Shown here: in pieces, positions 10,938 through 21,576 of the stretch
Layout of the letters: every line of letters starts with the position of its first letter
Position numbering within the stretch: the stretch's first letter is position 1
From: Cupriavidus basilensis OR16
Lineage (GTDB): Bacteria > Pseudomonadota > Gammaproteobacteria > Burkholderiales > Burkholderiaceae
Length of the DNA: 64,000 nt
Assembly: GCF_000243095.1 (NCBI RefSeq)
Contig: NZ_AHJE01000020.1
Location: 1 to 64,000 of the forward strand
Direction of reading: 5' to 3'
The notes under the pieces: generated by a model
The model's input: only the letters and a program-made list of their open reading frames with translations
Database searches by the model: none
Told to the model about the DNA's origin: nothing
Position numbers and translations under genes: made by a program

Positions 10938-12344
10938 TTAGCTGACGCGCTCCAGCACGGCGGCAAAGAAGCCGTCGGTCTGGTGCAGATGCGGGTAAAG
11001 CGCCAGCATCTCGGCATCCTCCGGCAAGCCGGGCACCGTGATCTTTTGCTCGGCCAGCACCTGTGCGGCGGGCACCAGGCGGAAGGCCGGGTGCGAGGCC
11101 AGGAAGCCGCGCACAATGCCTTCGTTTTCGGCCTCCAGCACGCTGCAGGTTGCGTAGACCACGCGCCCGCCCACCTTCACCAGGCGTGCGGCGGATTCGA
11201 GGATGGCCGCCTGCTTGACGGTCAGCTCCAGCACCGATTGTGGCGACTGGCGCCACTTCAGGTCCGGATTGCGCCGCAGCGTGCCCAGGCCGCTGCAAGG
11301 CGCATCCACCAGCACGCGGTCGATCTTGCCGGCCAGGCGCTTGATCTTGGCATCGTGCTCAGAGTCGATCAGCACGGGGTGCACGTTGGACAACCCGCTG
11401 CGCGCCAGGCGCGGCTTGAGGTTGGACAAGCGCTTCTCGGACACGTCGAACGCATAGAGGCGGCCGGTGGAGCGCATCAGCGCGCCCAGGGCAAGCGTCT
11501 TGCCGCCCGCGCCCGCGCAGAAATCGACCACCATCTCGCCGCGCTTGGGCCCGACCAGGTTACACAGCAGCTGGCTGCCTTCATCCTGCACTTCCACCAG
11601 GCCATTGACGAACAGCGGCAGCTGGTTGAGCGCCGGCTTGCCGGCCAGGCGGATGCCGGACGGCGCTATCGGCGTCAGCTCGGCCTTCAGCCCCGCGGCG
11701 GTCAGTTCGGCCAGTGCGGCCTCCTGCGTGGTCTTGACCAGGTTGGCGCGCAGGTCCAGCGGCGCTGGGCGCAGCCAGGCATCGCCCAGCGCTTCGACAA
11801 AGGCTTCGTCGTGGCGGGCGGCGAGCTGGTCGAACAGCCATTCGGGCAGGTTGGCGCGCACGCGCGGTGCCAGGCTGGAACGCTCGATCGTGGTCAGGCG
11901 ATCGAGCCATTCGCCCTCTTCCGGCAACAGGAACGGCGTCAGCACATCGCGGCCCAGTGTGGCGGCCAGGCCCAGCAGGGCCAGGCGGCGCTGCGAAGCC
12001 CCGGTGCCGCTGGCTGCGAACTGCGCGAACTCCACGCGCCGGCGCAGCACGGCAAACACGGCTTCAGCGATGATGCCGCGCTCGCGATGGCCCAGCTTGG
12101 GGTTTTCGCGGAAGTAGTAGCTCACCACCACGTCGGACGGGCGCGTGAACATCAGCACCTTGCCCAGCAGGCGGTCGATGTGCTGGATATGCACGGCATG
12201 CAAGCCGCCATGCGGTCCGCGGCCTTGTTGCGGGGCCTGGCTGTCGTTCGCGTCGCGCGAGCGGGCCTGGCGGATGGGCGTGCCCTTGTGATCTTTGTTC
12301 TTGTTGCGAACGGGCTGGCGGGCCCCTGCGGTATTGCGGCTCAT
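10938..12344 (-). CDS. rsmB: RsmB/NOP-family rRNA cytosine-C5 methyltransferase
   Basis: A 468-residue SAM-dependent RNA m5C methyltransferase. The catalytic core has the SAM-binding segment VVDFCAGAGGKTLALG, the motif DAPCSGLGTLRRNPDLKW and the catalytic cysteine in ATCSVLEAENE. An N-terminal helical region (about residues 55-180) takes the place of the NusB-like RNA-binding domain, and the first 45 residues are basic and low in complexity. The family methylates 16S rRNA, but the precise target of this member is inferred. Its ATG overlaps the purN stop by 4 bp, so the two are co-transcribed. Intact. Confidence 0.85.
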   Translation of the reverse strand: MSRNTAGARQPVRNKNKDHKGTPIRQARSRDANDSQAPQQGRGPHGGLHAVHIQHIDRLLGKVLMFTRPSDVVVSYYFRENPKLGHRERGIIAEAVFAVLRRRVEFAQFAASGTGASQRRLALLGLAATLGRDVLTPFLLPEEGEWLDRLTTIERSSLAPRVRANLPEWLFDQLAARHDEAFVEALGDAWLRPAPLDLRANLVKTTQEAALAELTAAGLKAELTPIAPSGIRLAGKPALNQLPLFVNGLVEVQDEGSQLLCNLVGPKRGEMVVDFCAGAGGKTLALGALMRSTGRLYAFDVSEKRLSNLKPRLARSGLSNVHPVLIDSEHDAKIKRLAGKIDRVLVDAPCSGLGTLRRNPDLKWRQSPQSVLELTVKQAAILESAARLVKVGGRVVYATCSVLEAENEGIVRGFLASHPAFRLVPAAQVLAEQKITVPGLPEDAEMLALYPHLHQTDGFFAAVLERVS

Positions 12345-12997
12345 GACTGCACCTCCGTAGCGGCAGCAAAGGCCGTAAACAGCTGGGATTCGGGTGGTTC
12401 GACCCGGACTACGCCGGCATGCACCTGCAGCCGGTCTTCGACAAACCAGCGCACAGCGCGCGGGTAGATAACGTGTTCGCTCGGCAACAGCCGCGTGGCC
12501 AGGCTCTCGGGCGTGTCGCCCGGCAGCACGTCAAGCGCGGCCTGGACGATGACGGGGCCGTGATCGAGCTCGGGCGTGACGAAATGCACGCTGGCGCCGT
12601 GGACCTTGACGCCCGCCTCGATGGCTTGCCGGTGCGTATGCAGCCCCGGAAAGCACGGCAGCAGAGATGGATGGATATTCAGCATGCGCCCGGCGTATTT
12701 GTTGACAAAGCCCGGCGTCAGGATGCGCATGAAGCCGGCCAGGACCACCAGGTCCGGCGCGCATGCGTCGATGGCATCGGCGAGCGCGGCATCAAAAGTG
12801 GCGCGATCATCATAAAGCTTGTGGTCCACCACGCCGGTAGCCACGCCATGGTCGGCGGCAAATTTAAGGCCTTCGGCGTCTGGCCGGTTGGACAAGACCG
12901 CCGCTACGCGCGCCGGCCAGCCTTCGGCGGCGCAAGCGCTGACGATGGCTTCCATATTGGAGCCTCGCCCGGAAATCAGGATAACGATATTTTTCAT
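12341..12997 (-). CDS. purN: Phosphoribosylglycinamide formyltransferase
   Basis: A 218-residue 10-formyl-THF-dependent GAR transformylase, the third step of purine synthesis. The N-terminal ISGRGSNMEAI is the phosphate-binding loop. The catalytic triad is visible in NIHPSLLP (Asn, His) and ELDHGPVI (Asp), and the formyl-folate-site motif FPGLHTHRQAI is present. The C-terminus is a little longer than in E. coli. Promoter-proximal gene of purN-rsmB. Intact. Confidence 0.95.
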   Translation of the reverse strand: MKNIVILISGRGSNMEAIVSACAAEGWPARVAAVLSNRPDAEGLKFAADHGVATGVVDHKLYDDRATFDAALADAIDACAPDLVVLAGFMRILTPGFVNKYAGRMLNIHPSLLPCFPGLHTHRQAIEAGVKVHGASVHFVTPELDHGPVIVQAALDVLPGDTPESLATRLLPSEHVIYPRAVRWFVEDRLQVHAGVVRVEPPESQLFTAFAAATEVQS

Positions 12998-13238
12998 CGC
13001 GCAATTCTACCAAGCCGGGGCCAGTACACGACCAAAGCGAGCGCATTAGGCGCTTAAAACACGCGAAACCCCCGCCGCAGCGCCATTTCGCATGGCCTAT
13101 ACGCAACGTGAACCCCCGCCCGGTGGATTGTGACGCCTCGCCCGCTCTGCTAGAGTGGCTGCTATCGTCCACGCGCAGTCCGTTAACACGGCTTCAAGTG
13201 ACAACAAGGACGAACTGGGAAATTAGACGGGAAATCGC

Positions 13239-13898
13239 ATGTCGAACGCTGCACCGACCTTGTTGGTGGTCGATGATCATCCTATGGCCTTGTCTGGCAC
13301 TACCGCGTTTTTGGCGGAAGTGATGCCTGACGTCGCCGTCCATGCCGCCGGGAGCGCCAAAGAGGCGTTGAATACCTTGCAGCAAGGGCTCAGGCCTGAC
13401 ATCGTGCTGCTGGATATCTGGCTAACCGATGGTACCGGCTTCGACGCCATGCAGGCGCTCAAGACGCTGGTACCTTCCGCTCGCTTTATTTTTATGTCGG
13501 CCGAGGCCACGCCTGAAATCGTAGGCCGCGCGCGTGCGCTCGCCGCCTATGGTTTCGTCGGCAAGCACCTGGACGCCAACGCATTCACCGCCGCCGTGCG
13601 CAAGGTGCTGGCAGGTGACACCTCCTTCCCCTCGGACGAAGCCCTCAATGGCCGCGCCCAATCCTTCGGGCCGGCGCACGGCATTCCGGTCACGCCGGCG
13701 GAGCTGGGCCTGACCCCGCGCCAGGGCTCGGTGCTGGCGCTGGTGCTGGAAGGCCTGCCCAACAAGGTCATTGCGCGGCGGCTCGGCCTGACGGAGAACA
13801 CGGTCAAGGAACACGTGTCGGCCATCCTGCAGCGGCTCGGCGTGCGAACCCGCATGCAGGTCATGTCGCGCATGGAACGATTCCGCCTGCGCCAGTAA
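13239..13898 (+). CDS. LuxR-type (NarL-family) response regulator
   Basis: A 219-residue two-component regulator. The N-terminal receiver domain has the acidic pair VDDH, the phospho-acceptor aspartate in IVLLDIWLTDG (about residue 59) and a switch-region serine in FMSAEA. The C-terminal helix-turn-helix of LuxR type (about residues 150-210) reads LTPRQGSVLALVLEGLPNK and LTENTVKEHVSAIL. It is convergent with the sensor kinase at 13938-15476, which is therefore its likely partner. Targets are unknown. Intact. Confidence 0.9.
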   Translation: MSNAAPTLLVVDDHPMALSGTTAFLAEVMPDVAVHAAGSAKEALNTLQQGLRPDIVLLDIWLTDGTGFDAMQALKTLVPSARFIFMSAEATPEIVGRARALAAYGFVGKHLDANAFTAAVRKVLAGDTSFPSDEALNGRAQSFGPAHGIPVTPAELGLTPRQGSVLALVLEGLPNKVIARRLGLTENTVKEHVSAILQRLGVRTRMQVMSRMERFRLRQ

Positions 13899-13920
13899 CG
13901 CGGGTTGCAGGCGACCAATG

Positions 13921-13957
13921 AAAAATGGGCCGGCGCGTCATGCGCCGGCCCATTTTT
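13921..13957. terminator. Bidirectional terminator between regulator and kinase
   Basis: A long inverted repeat (AAAAATGGGCCGGCGC with its complement, loop GTCAT) directly after the response-regulator gene. The last codons of the kinase reading frame run into this hairpin, which is one sign that the kinase gene has lost its true 3' end. Confidence 0.88.
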
Positions 13958-15476
13958 TAATCCACGCCTTGCGGATCTGGGTGTCGTCGTCGACCACCAG
14001 CACGGTGCCGCGCAGGTTGTCGGGCTTGGCGTCCTCGGCCTGCGCGTTGGCGCGCACGGTACGGATGGTCGCCACAGTCTCGGCCGCCACCGGCGCCAGC
14101 GAGAACCAGAACACCGACCCCCGGCCCGGCACCGAGCGCACGCCGTAGGTGCCGCGCATCAGCCGCACGCATTCCTTGAAGATCGCCAGCCCGAGTCCCA
14201 GGCCCTGCGACGGATCGCGCTGCGGGTTGTGCACCTGGTAGTACGGCGAGAAGATATCCGGCAGGTGCTCGGGCGTGATCCCGGCCCCGGTGTCCCACAC
14301 TTCCACGCGAATATGCTTGCGGCGCTCCCGCGCGGTCACCAGCACGCCGCCGCGCCGGGTATAGCGCAAGGCGTTCTGCACTAGATTAAACAGCGCGCGG
14401 CGCAGCAGCACCGGCTCGGCCATGGCGTACAGCTCTTCCGGCACCCGCGGGGTCAAGGTCAGGCCGCTCTCGCGCGCGTCGGCGGCGAACTGGCTCATGA
14501 CCTCGCTGATCAGGTGGCTGAGCTCGCACGGCTCCAGCGTGGGCAGCACCTTGCGGCCTTCGAGCTTGGACAGGTCCAGCAGCGAGCGGAACAGCAGGTC
14601 GATGGTCTGGGTGCCGGCGGCCACTTGCTCCACCAGCGGATGGAGCGAGGATGATTTGTTGCGGGCGCGCAGCGCCTCCACCAGCATCACCAGCGCATGC
14701 ACCGGCTGGCGCAGGTCATGGCTCGCGGCGGCCAGGAAGCGCGACTTTTCCTCGCTGGCATGCAGCGCCCTCTCCTTCTCCTCCTGGAATTGCTTGGCCA
14801 GCTTGCGGCTGTCGCTTTCCAGCTGGATGGCCCGCACCAGCGTGCGCTGCAGGTTCAGGGCATGGCGCGTGAGCATGATGGCATAGACCACCAGCAGCAA
14901 CTGCACATAGGTGCCGTGGCCCGGGAACGCGTACTCGGCCAGCAGGATATTCGGCACCAGGATCGGGATGCCGGCGTAGACCAGGTTGGACGGCACCGGC
15001 GACTGCGCGGTAACGCCGCCCGCCAGCACGCCAAGCGCCAGCAGGTACAGCACGCTGGAAAAGACGGTGGAGCCGGTATAGAGATGCAGCAGCGCGGAGC
15101 TGCCCCAGGTCAGCCCGGTCAGGAAGGCCATCGCGCGCATATTGGCCCACCATTTGCGGGTGTGCGCCGAGCGGCTCATGGTGGCGCAATCGCGCAGGTA
15201 GCCGAAATAGAACCAGCTGGTGGCCGCGGTCAGCACTAGCATGACGCCGCACCAGCCGACCAGGGCACTGTGATCGGCGGCCGACCAGAAGGCGATCGCG
15301 GTCAATGCCGGCAGCACCACCGACGCGACGATGGCGGTGGGGGAGACACGATGGATGGTCGCCAGCAGCTTGGCCCGCGTTTCGGTATCGAGCGGAGGCC
15401 CTGGCGGCAGCAGGATTCGGTTTAGCAGCGCGTTCAAGAGAGGGCTGGAGGCAGCGAGTGCGATCCGCCGTATCAT
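13938..15476 (-). pseudogene. Hybrid sensor histidine kinase, receiver domain deleted
   Basis: The frame codes for 512 residues. An N-terminal membrane region has about six hydrophobic segments (residues 45-205) and a short coiled linker (215-245). A HisKA domain carries the phosphorylated His253 in SHDLRQP. A HATPase domain has the N-box NLVQNALRYT, DTGAGI and GLGLGLAIF. A linker leads to the first 15 residues of a receiver domain (TVLVVDDDTQIRKAW, 491-505). The protein then ends with seven unrelated residues read from the terminator hairpin. Hybrid kinases of this class normally carry a full receiver of about 115 residues, so roughly 300 bp or more of the 3' end appears lost. Kinase activity may survive; the phosphorelay receiver cannot. 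ATG at 15476. Confidence 0.85.
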
Positions 15477-15585
15477 GCCGCCTTTTGGGGCGCAACGCCA
15501 CGCCAATGGGTCGATCCGTGCACAAAAACGCCAGTCCCGGCACGTCCGCCACCGCCGCCAGGCCAAATTTGTCCCCCATTCGCCT

Positions 15586-15591
15586 TATAAT
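15586..15591 (+). promoter_or_regulatory. Candidate -10 box for ribF
   Basis: TATAAT 34 bp before the GTG start of ribF. The -35 region is not clear, so this is only suggestive. Confidence 0.4.
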
Positions 15592-15624
15592 GCTCGCTTT
15601 ACCCAAACGCTTGTTGCCGTCCTC

Positions 15625-16632
15625 GTGAAAGTCTTCCGTGGCCTGCCCAACGCCGAGAGCCGGGCGCCCTGCGCCCTCACCATCGGCAATTTTGACGGTG
15701 TGCACCGCGGCCACCAGTCGCTGCTCGCCCGCGCGCGCGCTGCGGCGGATGCACGCGGGCTACCGCTATGCGTGATGACGTTCGAGCCGCATCCGCGTGA
15801 ATTCTTCACGCCGGAAAAGGCGCCAACGCGCATTGCGCTGCTGCGCGACAAGCTGGAAAGCCTGCGCCGCAACGGTGTCGACCGTGTCGTCGTTGAGCAC
15901 TTCAACGCACACTTCGCCGCGCAATCCCCCCAGGCTTTTGTCGAGAACGTGCTGTGGCACGGCCTGCACACGCGCTGGCTGCTGGTCGGCGACGACTTCC
16001 GCTTCGGTGCGAAGCGCGCCGGCGATTTCGCCTATCTGCAACAGGCCGGCGGCCAGTTCGGCTTCGACGTGGAGCAGATGGGCTCGGTCTCCGAAGGCGG
16101 CGTGCGCATCTCCAGCTCCGCCGTGCGGCAGGCGCTCGGCGATGGCGATCTCGAACACGCGCGCCGCCTGCTTGGCCATGGCTATGCCATCAGCGGGCAT
16201 GTGGTCCACGGCCGCAAGCTCGGGCGCGACCTGGGCTTCCCCACCATCAACCTGCGTATTTCCCACAAGCGGCCGGCAGTCAGCGGCATCTTCGTGGTGC
16301 AAGTGCACGGGCTGGCCGAGCACGCCATACCGGGCGTGGCCAGTATCGGGGTGCGGCCGACCATCGAGGATGCCGGGCGGGTGTTGCTGGAAGTCCACTT
16401 GTTTGACTTCCAGCAGAATGTCTACGGCAAGCTGGTGCGGGTCGAGTTCATGAAGAAGCTGCGCGACGAAGCACGTTTCGACGGGCTGGAGGCGCTGACA
16501 GCCGCCATTGCCAAGGACAGCGCGGATGCCCGCAGCTTCTTCGGCCTGACGGTGCCAGGCTTGCCCGAGGACACACCCCCGGCCGCGGGCAGCCGCGACT
16601 TCGCCACCTCCGCCACCGACCGAATTAGCTAG
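15625..16632 (+). CDS. ribF: Bifunctional riboflavin kinase / FAD synthetase
   Basis: A 335-residue enzyme that phosphorylates riboflavin to FMN and adenylylates FMN to FAD. The N-terminal nucleotidyltransferase domain has [11 protein letters not shown] (about residues 22-32) and FEPHPREFF. The C-terminal riboflavin kinase domain has [11 protein letters not shown] and the late [17 protein letters not shown]. The start is GTG at 15625, giving MKVFRGLP, the usual N-terminus; the frame is open much further upstream without homology. It heads a same-strand run with ileS and lspA, a common association in proteobacteria. Intact. Confidence 0.93.
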   Translation: MKVFRGLPNAESRAPCALTIGNFDGVHRGHQSLLARARAAADARGLPLCVMTFEPHPREFFTPEKAPTRIALLRDKLESLRRNGVDRVVVEHFNAHFAAQSPQAFVENVLWHGLHTRWLLVGDDFRFGAKRAGDFAYLQQAGGQFGFDVEQMGSVSEGGVRISSSAVRQALGDGDLEHARRLLGHGYAISGHVVHGRKLGRDLGFPTINLRISHKRPAVSGIFVVQVHGLAEHAIPGVASIGVRPTIEDAGRVLLEVHLFDFQQNVYGKLVRVEFMKKLRDEARFDGLEALTAAIAKDSADARSFFGLTVPGLPEDTPPAAGSRDFATSATDRIS

Positions 16633-16780
16633 CGCCCCGTTCCCGCGCGGCGGGACCCGGGTCGCTACCCCAACCCGAAGCCAGCCCGCGGCATCCTCCG
16701 CAGCCGGTCCACGCCGTACCGCGCGCCCGCACCCAGCCGAGCTAGTGCCGCGCGCCAACCGAATTGCCCCGAGAATCGAC

Positions 16781-19672
16781 ATGTCCAACGACAAACGCGC
16801 CAAGCCCGAAAAAAGCAAGTACCCGGTCAACCTGCTCGAGACCCCCTTCCCGATGCGCGGCGACCTGCCCAAGCGCGAGCCGCTGTGGGTCAAGCAATGG
16901 CAGGACAAGCAGCTCTACAAGAAGATCCGGGCTGCTCGCAAGGGCGCCAAGAAGTTCATCCTGCACGACGGCCCCCCGTATGCCAACGGTGACATCCACA
17001 TCGGCCACGCGGTCAACAAGGTCCTCAAGGACATGATCGTCAAGGCGCGCGGCCTGACCGGGCTGGATGCCGTCTATGTGCCGGGCTGGGACTGCCACGG
17101 CATGCCGATCGAGATCCAGATCGAAAAGCAGTTCGGCAAGGGCCTGCCGGTGCAGGAAGTGCAATCGCGCGCCCGTGCCTACGCCACCGAGCAGATCGCG
17201 CGCCAGAAGCTGGACTTCGAGCGCCTGGGCGTGCTGGGTGACTGGGAACATCCCTACCTGACCATGAACTACAGCAACGAAGCCGACGAGCTGCGCGCGC
17301 TGGGCAAGATCATGGAAAAAGGCTACGTGTTCCGCGGCCTGAAGCCGGTGAACTGGTGCTTCGACTGCGGCTCGGCACTGGCCGAGGCCGAGGTCGAGTA
17401 CAAGGACAAGACCGATCTCTCCATCGACGTGGGTTTCCCCTTCGCCGAGACCGACAAGCTCGCCCACGCCTTCAAGGTGCCGGCCGAGCAGCTCGCCGCC
17501 AAGCCGGGCTGGGTCGTGATCTGGACCACCACGCCGTGGACCATCCCGTCCAACCAGGCGCTGAACATGCATCCGGAAGTCGAGTACGCGCTGGTCGATA
17601 CCGCGCGCGGCTTCCTGATCCTGGCCACCGAGCGCGTCGAAGAGCAGCTCAAGGTGTACGAGCTCGAAGGCAAGGTGCTGGCGACCACGACCGGCGCGGC
17701 GCTTTCGGAGATCCGCTTCCACCACCCGCTGTCGAAGATGGACGCGGGCTACGACCGCCTCTCGCCGATCTACCTGGGCGACTACGTCACCACCGATACC
17801 GGCACCGGCATCGTGCACTCGGCGCCCGCCTACGGCGTGGAGGATTTCCAGTCGTGCAAGGCGCACGGCATGAACGACAAGGACATCATCAGCCCTGTCA
17901 TGGGCGATGGCGTCTATGCCAGCACGCTGCCGCTGTTCGGCGGCCAGAAGATCTGGGACGCCAACCCCAAGATCGTCGAAGTGCTGAAGGCCTCGGGCAA
18001 CTTGTTCAACTCGCACAAGTACACCCACAGCTACATGCACTGCTGGCGTCACAAGACGCCGATCATCTACCGTGCCACCTCGCAATGGTTCGCGGGCATG
18101 GACGTGGATCCGGTCAATGAAGACGGCACCAACGGCCCGACCCTGCGCGAAACCGCGCTGGCCGGCATCGAGGCGACGGAGTTCTTCCCCGCCTGGGGCA
18201 AGCAGCGCCTGCACAACATGATCGCCAACCGGCCCGACTGGACCCTGTCGCGCCAGCGGCAGTGGGGCGTGCCGATGGCCTTCTTCCTGCACAAGGAAAC
18301 CGGCGCGCTGCACCCGCGCACGCCGGAATTGCTGGAGGCAATCGCCAAGCGCGTGGAGGTGCACGGCATCGAAGCCTGGCAGACGCTCGACCCCGAGGAA
18401 CTGCTGGGCGAAGAAGCGGCCATGTATGAGAAGAACCGCGACACGCTCGACGTCTGGTTCGACTCCGGCACCACGCACTGGACCGTGATCCGCGGCTCCC
18501 ACCGCGAAGACTTGTACGACGCGTCGGCCGACCTGCCGGACGGCCGCCTGGCGGACCTGTACCTGGAAGGCTCGGACCAGCATCGCGGCTGGTTCCATTC
18601 GTCGCTGCTGACCGCCTCGATGCTGTATGGCAAGCCGCCCTACAAGGCACTGCTGACCCACGGCTTCACGGTGGACGGCGAAGGCCGCAAGATGTCGAAG
18701 TCGGTCGGCAATACGGTGTCGCCGCAGGACGTGTCGAACAAGATGGGCGCCGAGATCATCCGCCTGTGGGTGGCCTCGACCGACTACTCGGGCGAGCTGT
18801 CGATCTCCGACGAGATCCTGAAGCGCGTGGTGGAGGGCTATCGCCGCATCCGCAACACGCTGCGCTTCCTGCTGGCCAACCTGGCCGACTACGACCATGC
18901 GCAACATGCGCTGCCGGCGTCCGAATGGCTGGAAATCGACCGCTACGCCGTCGCCCTGACCGGGCGCCTGCAGCAGGAGATCCTGTCGCACTACGACGGC
19001 TACGAATTCCACCCGGTGGTCGCCAAGCTGCAGACCTTCTGCTCGGAAGACCTGGGCGGCTTCTACCTGGACGTGCTGAAGGACCGCCTCTACACCACCG
19101 CGGCCAACTCGAAGGAACGCCGCGCCGCGCAGAACGCCGTGTACCACATCACCCAGGCGATGCTGCACTGGATGGCACCGTTCCTGTCGTTCACGGCGGA
19201 AGAGGCCTGGCAGATCTTCGGCCATGGCACCGAGCACACCGACACCATCTTCACCAGCACCTACTACGGCGTGCCGGCGATTGACCAGGCCGACGACCTG
19301 CTGCAGAAGTGGCACGTGATCCGCGAAGCGCGCGCCGAAGTCACCAAGCAGCTCGAAGCGGTGCGCGTGGATGGCGAGATCGGTTCCTCGCTGCAGGCGG
19401 AAGTCACCATCCAGGCCGGTGGCCCCGTGCTGGCCGCACTGGAAAGCCTGTCCGACGACCTGCGCTTCGTGCTGCTGACCTCCGCCGCCAAGGTAGCCCC
19501 GGCGCCGGAAGGCGGCGACCTGCTGGTCACCGTGACGCCTTCGGTGCACGCCAAGTGCGAGCGCTGCTGGCACTACCGCGCCGACGTCGGCCGCGACCCG
19601 GCCCACCCCACCCTTTGCGGCCGCTGCGACAGCAACCTGTTCGGCGCCGGTGAACACAGGAGCCACGCCTGA
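16781..19672 (+). CDS. ileS: Isoleucyl-tRNA synthetase
   Basis: A 963-residue class I aminoacyl-tRNA synthetase. The HIGH signature is exact at residues 73-76 (GDIHIGH) and KMSKS at 637-641. The editing domain (about 190-400) includes [11 protein letters not shown]. The C-terminal zinc-binding segment has CERCWHYR and LCGRC, characteristic of bacterial IleRS type 1. The ATG at 16781 gives [18 protein letters not shown]. Its stop overlaps the lspA ATG by one base (TGATG). Intact. The long open frames on the opposite strand are GC-driven shadows. Confidence 0.97.
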   Translation: MSNDKRAKPEKSKYPVNLLETPFPMRGDLPKREPLWVKQWQDKQLYKKIRAARKGAKKFILHDGPPYANGDIHIGHAVNKVLKDMIVKARGLTGLDAVYVPGWDCHGMPIEIQIEKQFGKGLPVQEVQSRARAYATEQIARQKLDFERLGVLGDWEHPYLTMNYSNEADELRALGKIMEKGYVFRGLKPVNWCFDCGSALAEAEVEYKDKTDLSIDVGFPFAETDKLAHAFKVPAEQLAAKPGWVVIWTTTPWTIPSNQALNMHPEVEYALVDTARGFLILATERVEEQLKVYELEGKVLATTTGAALSEIRFHHPLSKMDAGYDRLSPIYLGDYVTTDTGTGIVHSAPAYGVEDFQSCKAHGMNDKDIISPVMGDGVYASTLPLFGGQKIWDANPKIVEVLKASGNLFNSHKYTHSYMHCWRHKTPIIYRATSQWFAGMDVDPVNEDGTNGPTLRETALAGIEATEFFPAWGKQRLHNMIANRPDWTLSRQRQWGVPMAFFLHKETGALHPRTPELLEAIAKRVEVHGIEAWQTLDPEELLGEEAAMYEKNRDTLDVWFDSGTTHWTVIRGSHREDLYDASADLPDGRLADLYLEGSDQHRGWFHSSLLTASMLYGKPPYKALLTHGFTVDGEGRKMSKSVGNTVSPQDVSNKMGAEIIRLWVASTDYSGELSISDEILKRVVEGYRRIRNTLRFLLANLADYDHAQHALPASEWLEIDRYAVALTGRLQQEILSHYDGYEFHPVVAKLQTFCSEDLGGFYLDVLKDRLYTTAANSKERRAAQNAVYHITQAMLHWMAPFLSFTAEEAWQIFGHGTEHTDTIFTSTYYGVPAIDQADDLLQKWHVIREARAEVTKQLEAVRVDGEIGSSLQAEVTIQAGGPVLAALESLSDDLRFVLLTSAAKVAPAPEGGDLLVTVTPSVHAKCERCWHYRADVGRDPAHPTLCGRCDSNLFGAGEHRSHA

Positions 19673-20117
19673 TGGCCGCTGCCGGGCCGAACAACTGGAC
19701 CATGCCTTGAAGATCGTCATCGTGCGGACCTTCGCCTACGGCGAATCCCGTCCGGTGACGCGCTTCTTCAACCTGGTGCTGGTCTATAACAAAGGCGCCG
19801 CCTTCAGCTTCCTGGCGGACGCGGGCGGCTGGCAGCGCTGGTTCTTCACCGGCCTTGGCGTGGTGGTGGGACTGTTCATCATCTGGATGCTGTACCGCCA
19901 TACCGGACAGCGCCTGTTCTGCTTCGCGATCTCGCTGATCCTTGGCGGCGCCATCGGCAATGTGGTGGACCGCGTGGTGTACGGCCATGTGGTCGATTTC
20001 CTCGACTTCTATGTGCGCAACTACCACTGGCCGGCCTTCAACGTGGCGGACTGCGCCATCACGGTGGGCGCTGTGCTGCTGATCGTGGACGAACTGCGCC
20101 GCGTTCGCCGGCACTGA
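19672..20117 (+). pseudogene. lspA: Lipoprotein signal peptidase II, 5' part disrupted
   Basis: LspA is the inner-membrane aspartyl protease that cleaves prolipoproteins. The ATG overlaps the ileS stop, but that frame hits TGA after 12 codons ([12 protein letters not shown]). The recognisable protein is in another frame from about 19706: [36 protein letters not shown], three hydrophobic helices, and both catalytic-aspartate motifs GNVVDR and [11 protein letters not shown]. The first transmembrane helix and the start of the domain are missing, so a deletion whose length is 3n+1 lies near 19705. LspA is normally essential in Gram-negative bacteria, which argues for an assembly error. Confidence 0.87.
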
Positions 20118-20139
20118 GGCCACACCGGCACGCCAACCG

Positions 20140-20163
20140 CGCCCGCGTCATGCGGGCGTTTTT
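20140..20163 (+). terminator. Terminator after lspA
   Basis: Stem CGCCCGC / GCGGGCG with loop GTCAT and five T, about 25 bp after the lspA stop. Confidence 0.85.
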
Positions 20164-20333
20164 CATGGTGCTGCCCGACTGGCAGGCTGGCGGCGCACAA
20201 GGCGCGCCGCCAGCGCCGCCAACGCGCGCGCGGGCAAGCCGGTATTATTGATGTTTCTCCGGCGAGGCAGGGGTAGCAAGCGCTGCCGCCTGCCGCGACT
20301 GCCGGACAACCACTTCAAGCGAAGAGCATATCC

Positions 20334-21530
20334 ATGGATCTGCGAGGCAAGCATCTCGTCCTTGGCCTGACTGGCGGCATCGCCTGCTATAAATCGGCCG
20401 AGCTGGTCCGCCTGCTGACCAAGGCCGGCGCCACCGTGCAGGTGGTCATGACCGAAGGCGCCACCCAGTTCATCACGCCGGTGACCATGCAGGCACTCTC
20501 CGGGCGTACGGTCTTCACCTCCCAATGGGACGCGCGCGTGGGCAACAACATGGCCCATATCGATCTCTCACGCGAAGCCGACGCCATCGTGGTCGCACCT
20601 GCCTCCACCGATTTCCTTGCCAAGCTGACGCATGGCCTGTGCGACGACCTGCTGACCACCCTGTGCATCGCCCGCGACTGTCCGTTGCTGGTGGCGCCGG
20701 CCATGAACCTGCAGATGTGGCAGGCCCCCGCCACCCAGCGCAACGCCGCCCAGTTGCGCAAGGATGGCGTGACCCTGCTGGGGCCCGGCAGCGGCGACCA
20801 GGCGTGCGGCGAAGTCGGCGACGGCCGCATGCTGGAGCCTTCGGAACTGCTTGCCGACATCATCGCCTTCTTCCAGCCCAAGCCGCTGGCGGGGCGGCGC
20901 GTGGTCATCACGGCCGGGCCCACCTTTGAAGCCATCGACCCGGTGCGCGGCATTACCAACCGTTCCTCCGGCAAGATGGGCTTTGCCATCGCGCGCGCGG
21001 CCCGCGAGGCCGGCGCCGAGGTGGTGCTGGTGGCCGGCCCGACTGGCCAGCCTACGCCGCGCGGCGTTGCCCGCACCGACGTGGAAAGCGCGCAGCAGAT
21101 GCACGATGCGGTGATGGCGGGCTTGCCAGGCGCCGATGTGTTTATCGCGGTTGCGGCGGTAGCCGACTGGCGGCCCGCCGAAGTCGCCAGCCAGAAGCTG
21201 AAGAAGGCCAACGATAGCGACACGCCGACGCTGCACTTCGTGCAGAACCCCGACATCCTCGCCGCCGTGGCCGCAAAGCCGGACGCGCCCTATTGCGTGG
21301 GTTTTGCCGCCGAGAGCGAAAAGCTCGAGCAATATGGCGAGCAAAAACGCCAGCGCAAGAACGTGCCGCTGCTGGTGGGCAATATCGGCCACCACACTTT
21401 CGGCATGGACGACAACGAGATCGTGCTGTTCGATGCCCATGGCATGACGCGCCTGCCACGCGCCGACAAGCTGACGCTGGCGCGCGACCTGGTTGCGGCC
21501 ATCGCCCAGCGCCTGCCCGCGTGCCATTGA
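20334..21530 (+). CDS. coaBC: Bifunctional phosphopantothenoylcysteine decarboxylase / phosphopantothenate-cysteine ligase
   Basis: A 398-residue coenzyme A biosynthesis enzyme. The N-terminal flavoprotein decarboxylase (CoaC, residues 1-185) shows [14 protein letters not shown], the catalytic-His region [23 protein letters not shown] and the PAMNLQMW substrate clamp. The C-terminal CTP-dependent ligase (CoaB) shows [39 protein letters not shown] and the lysine-rich QKLKK. It works upstream in the same pathway as PanB at 51.1 kb. Intact. Confidence 0.95.
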   Translation: MDLRGKHLVLGLTGGIACYKSAELVRLLTKAGATVQVVMTEGATQFITPVTMQALSGRTVFTSQWDARVGNNMAHIDLSREADAIVVAPASTDFLAKLTHGLCDDLLTTLCIARDCPLLVAPAMNLQMWQAPATQRNAAQLRKDGVTLLGPGSGDQACGEVGDGRMLEPSELLADIIAFFQPKPLAGRRVVITAGPTFEAIDPVRGITNRSSGKMGFAIARAAREAGAEVVLVAGPTGQPTPRGVARTDVESAQQMHDAVMAGLPGADVFIAVAAVADWRPAEVASQKLKKANDSDTPTLHFVQNPDILAAVAAKPDAPYCVGFAAESEKLEQYGEQKRQRKNVPLLVGNIGHHTFGMDDNEIVLFDAHGMTRLPRADKLTLARDLVAAIAQRLPACH

Positions 21531-21576
21531 ATCCGCGCGCCCTGCCCCCGAACATCCTCCGGCCCCGACCCTGAAC

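Noticed and set aside
16742..19720. A 992-codon open frame on the minus strand opposite ileS
   Set aside because: The plus strand codes for a complete, motif-rich IleRS. The opposite frame is open because of high GC and codon bias and is rich in His/Arg/Val without domain signatures.
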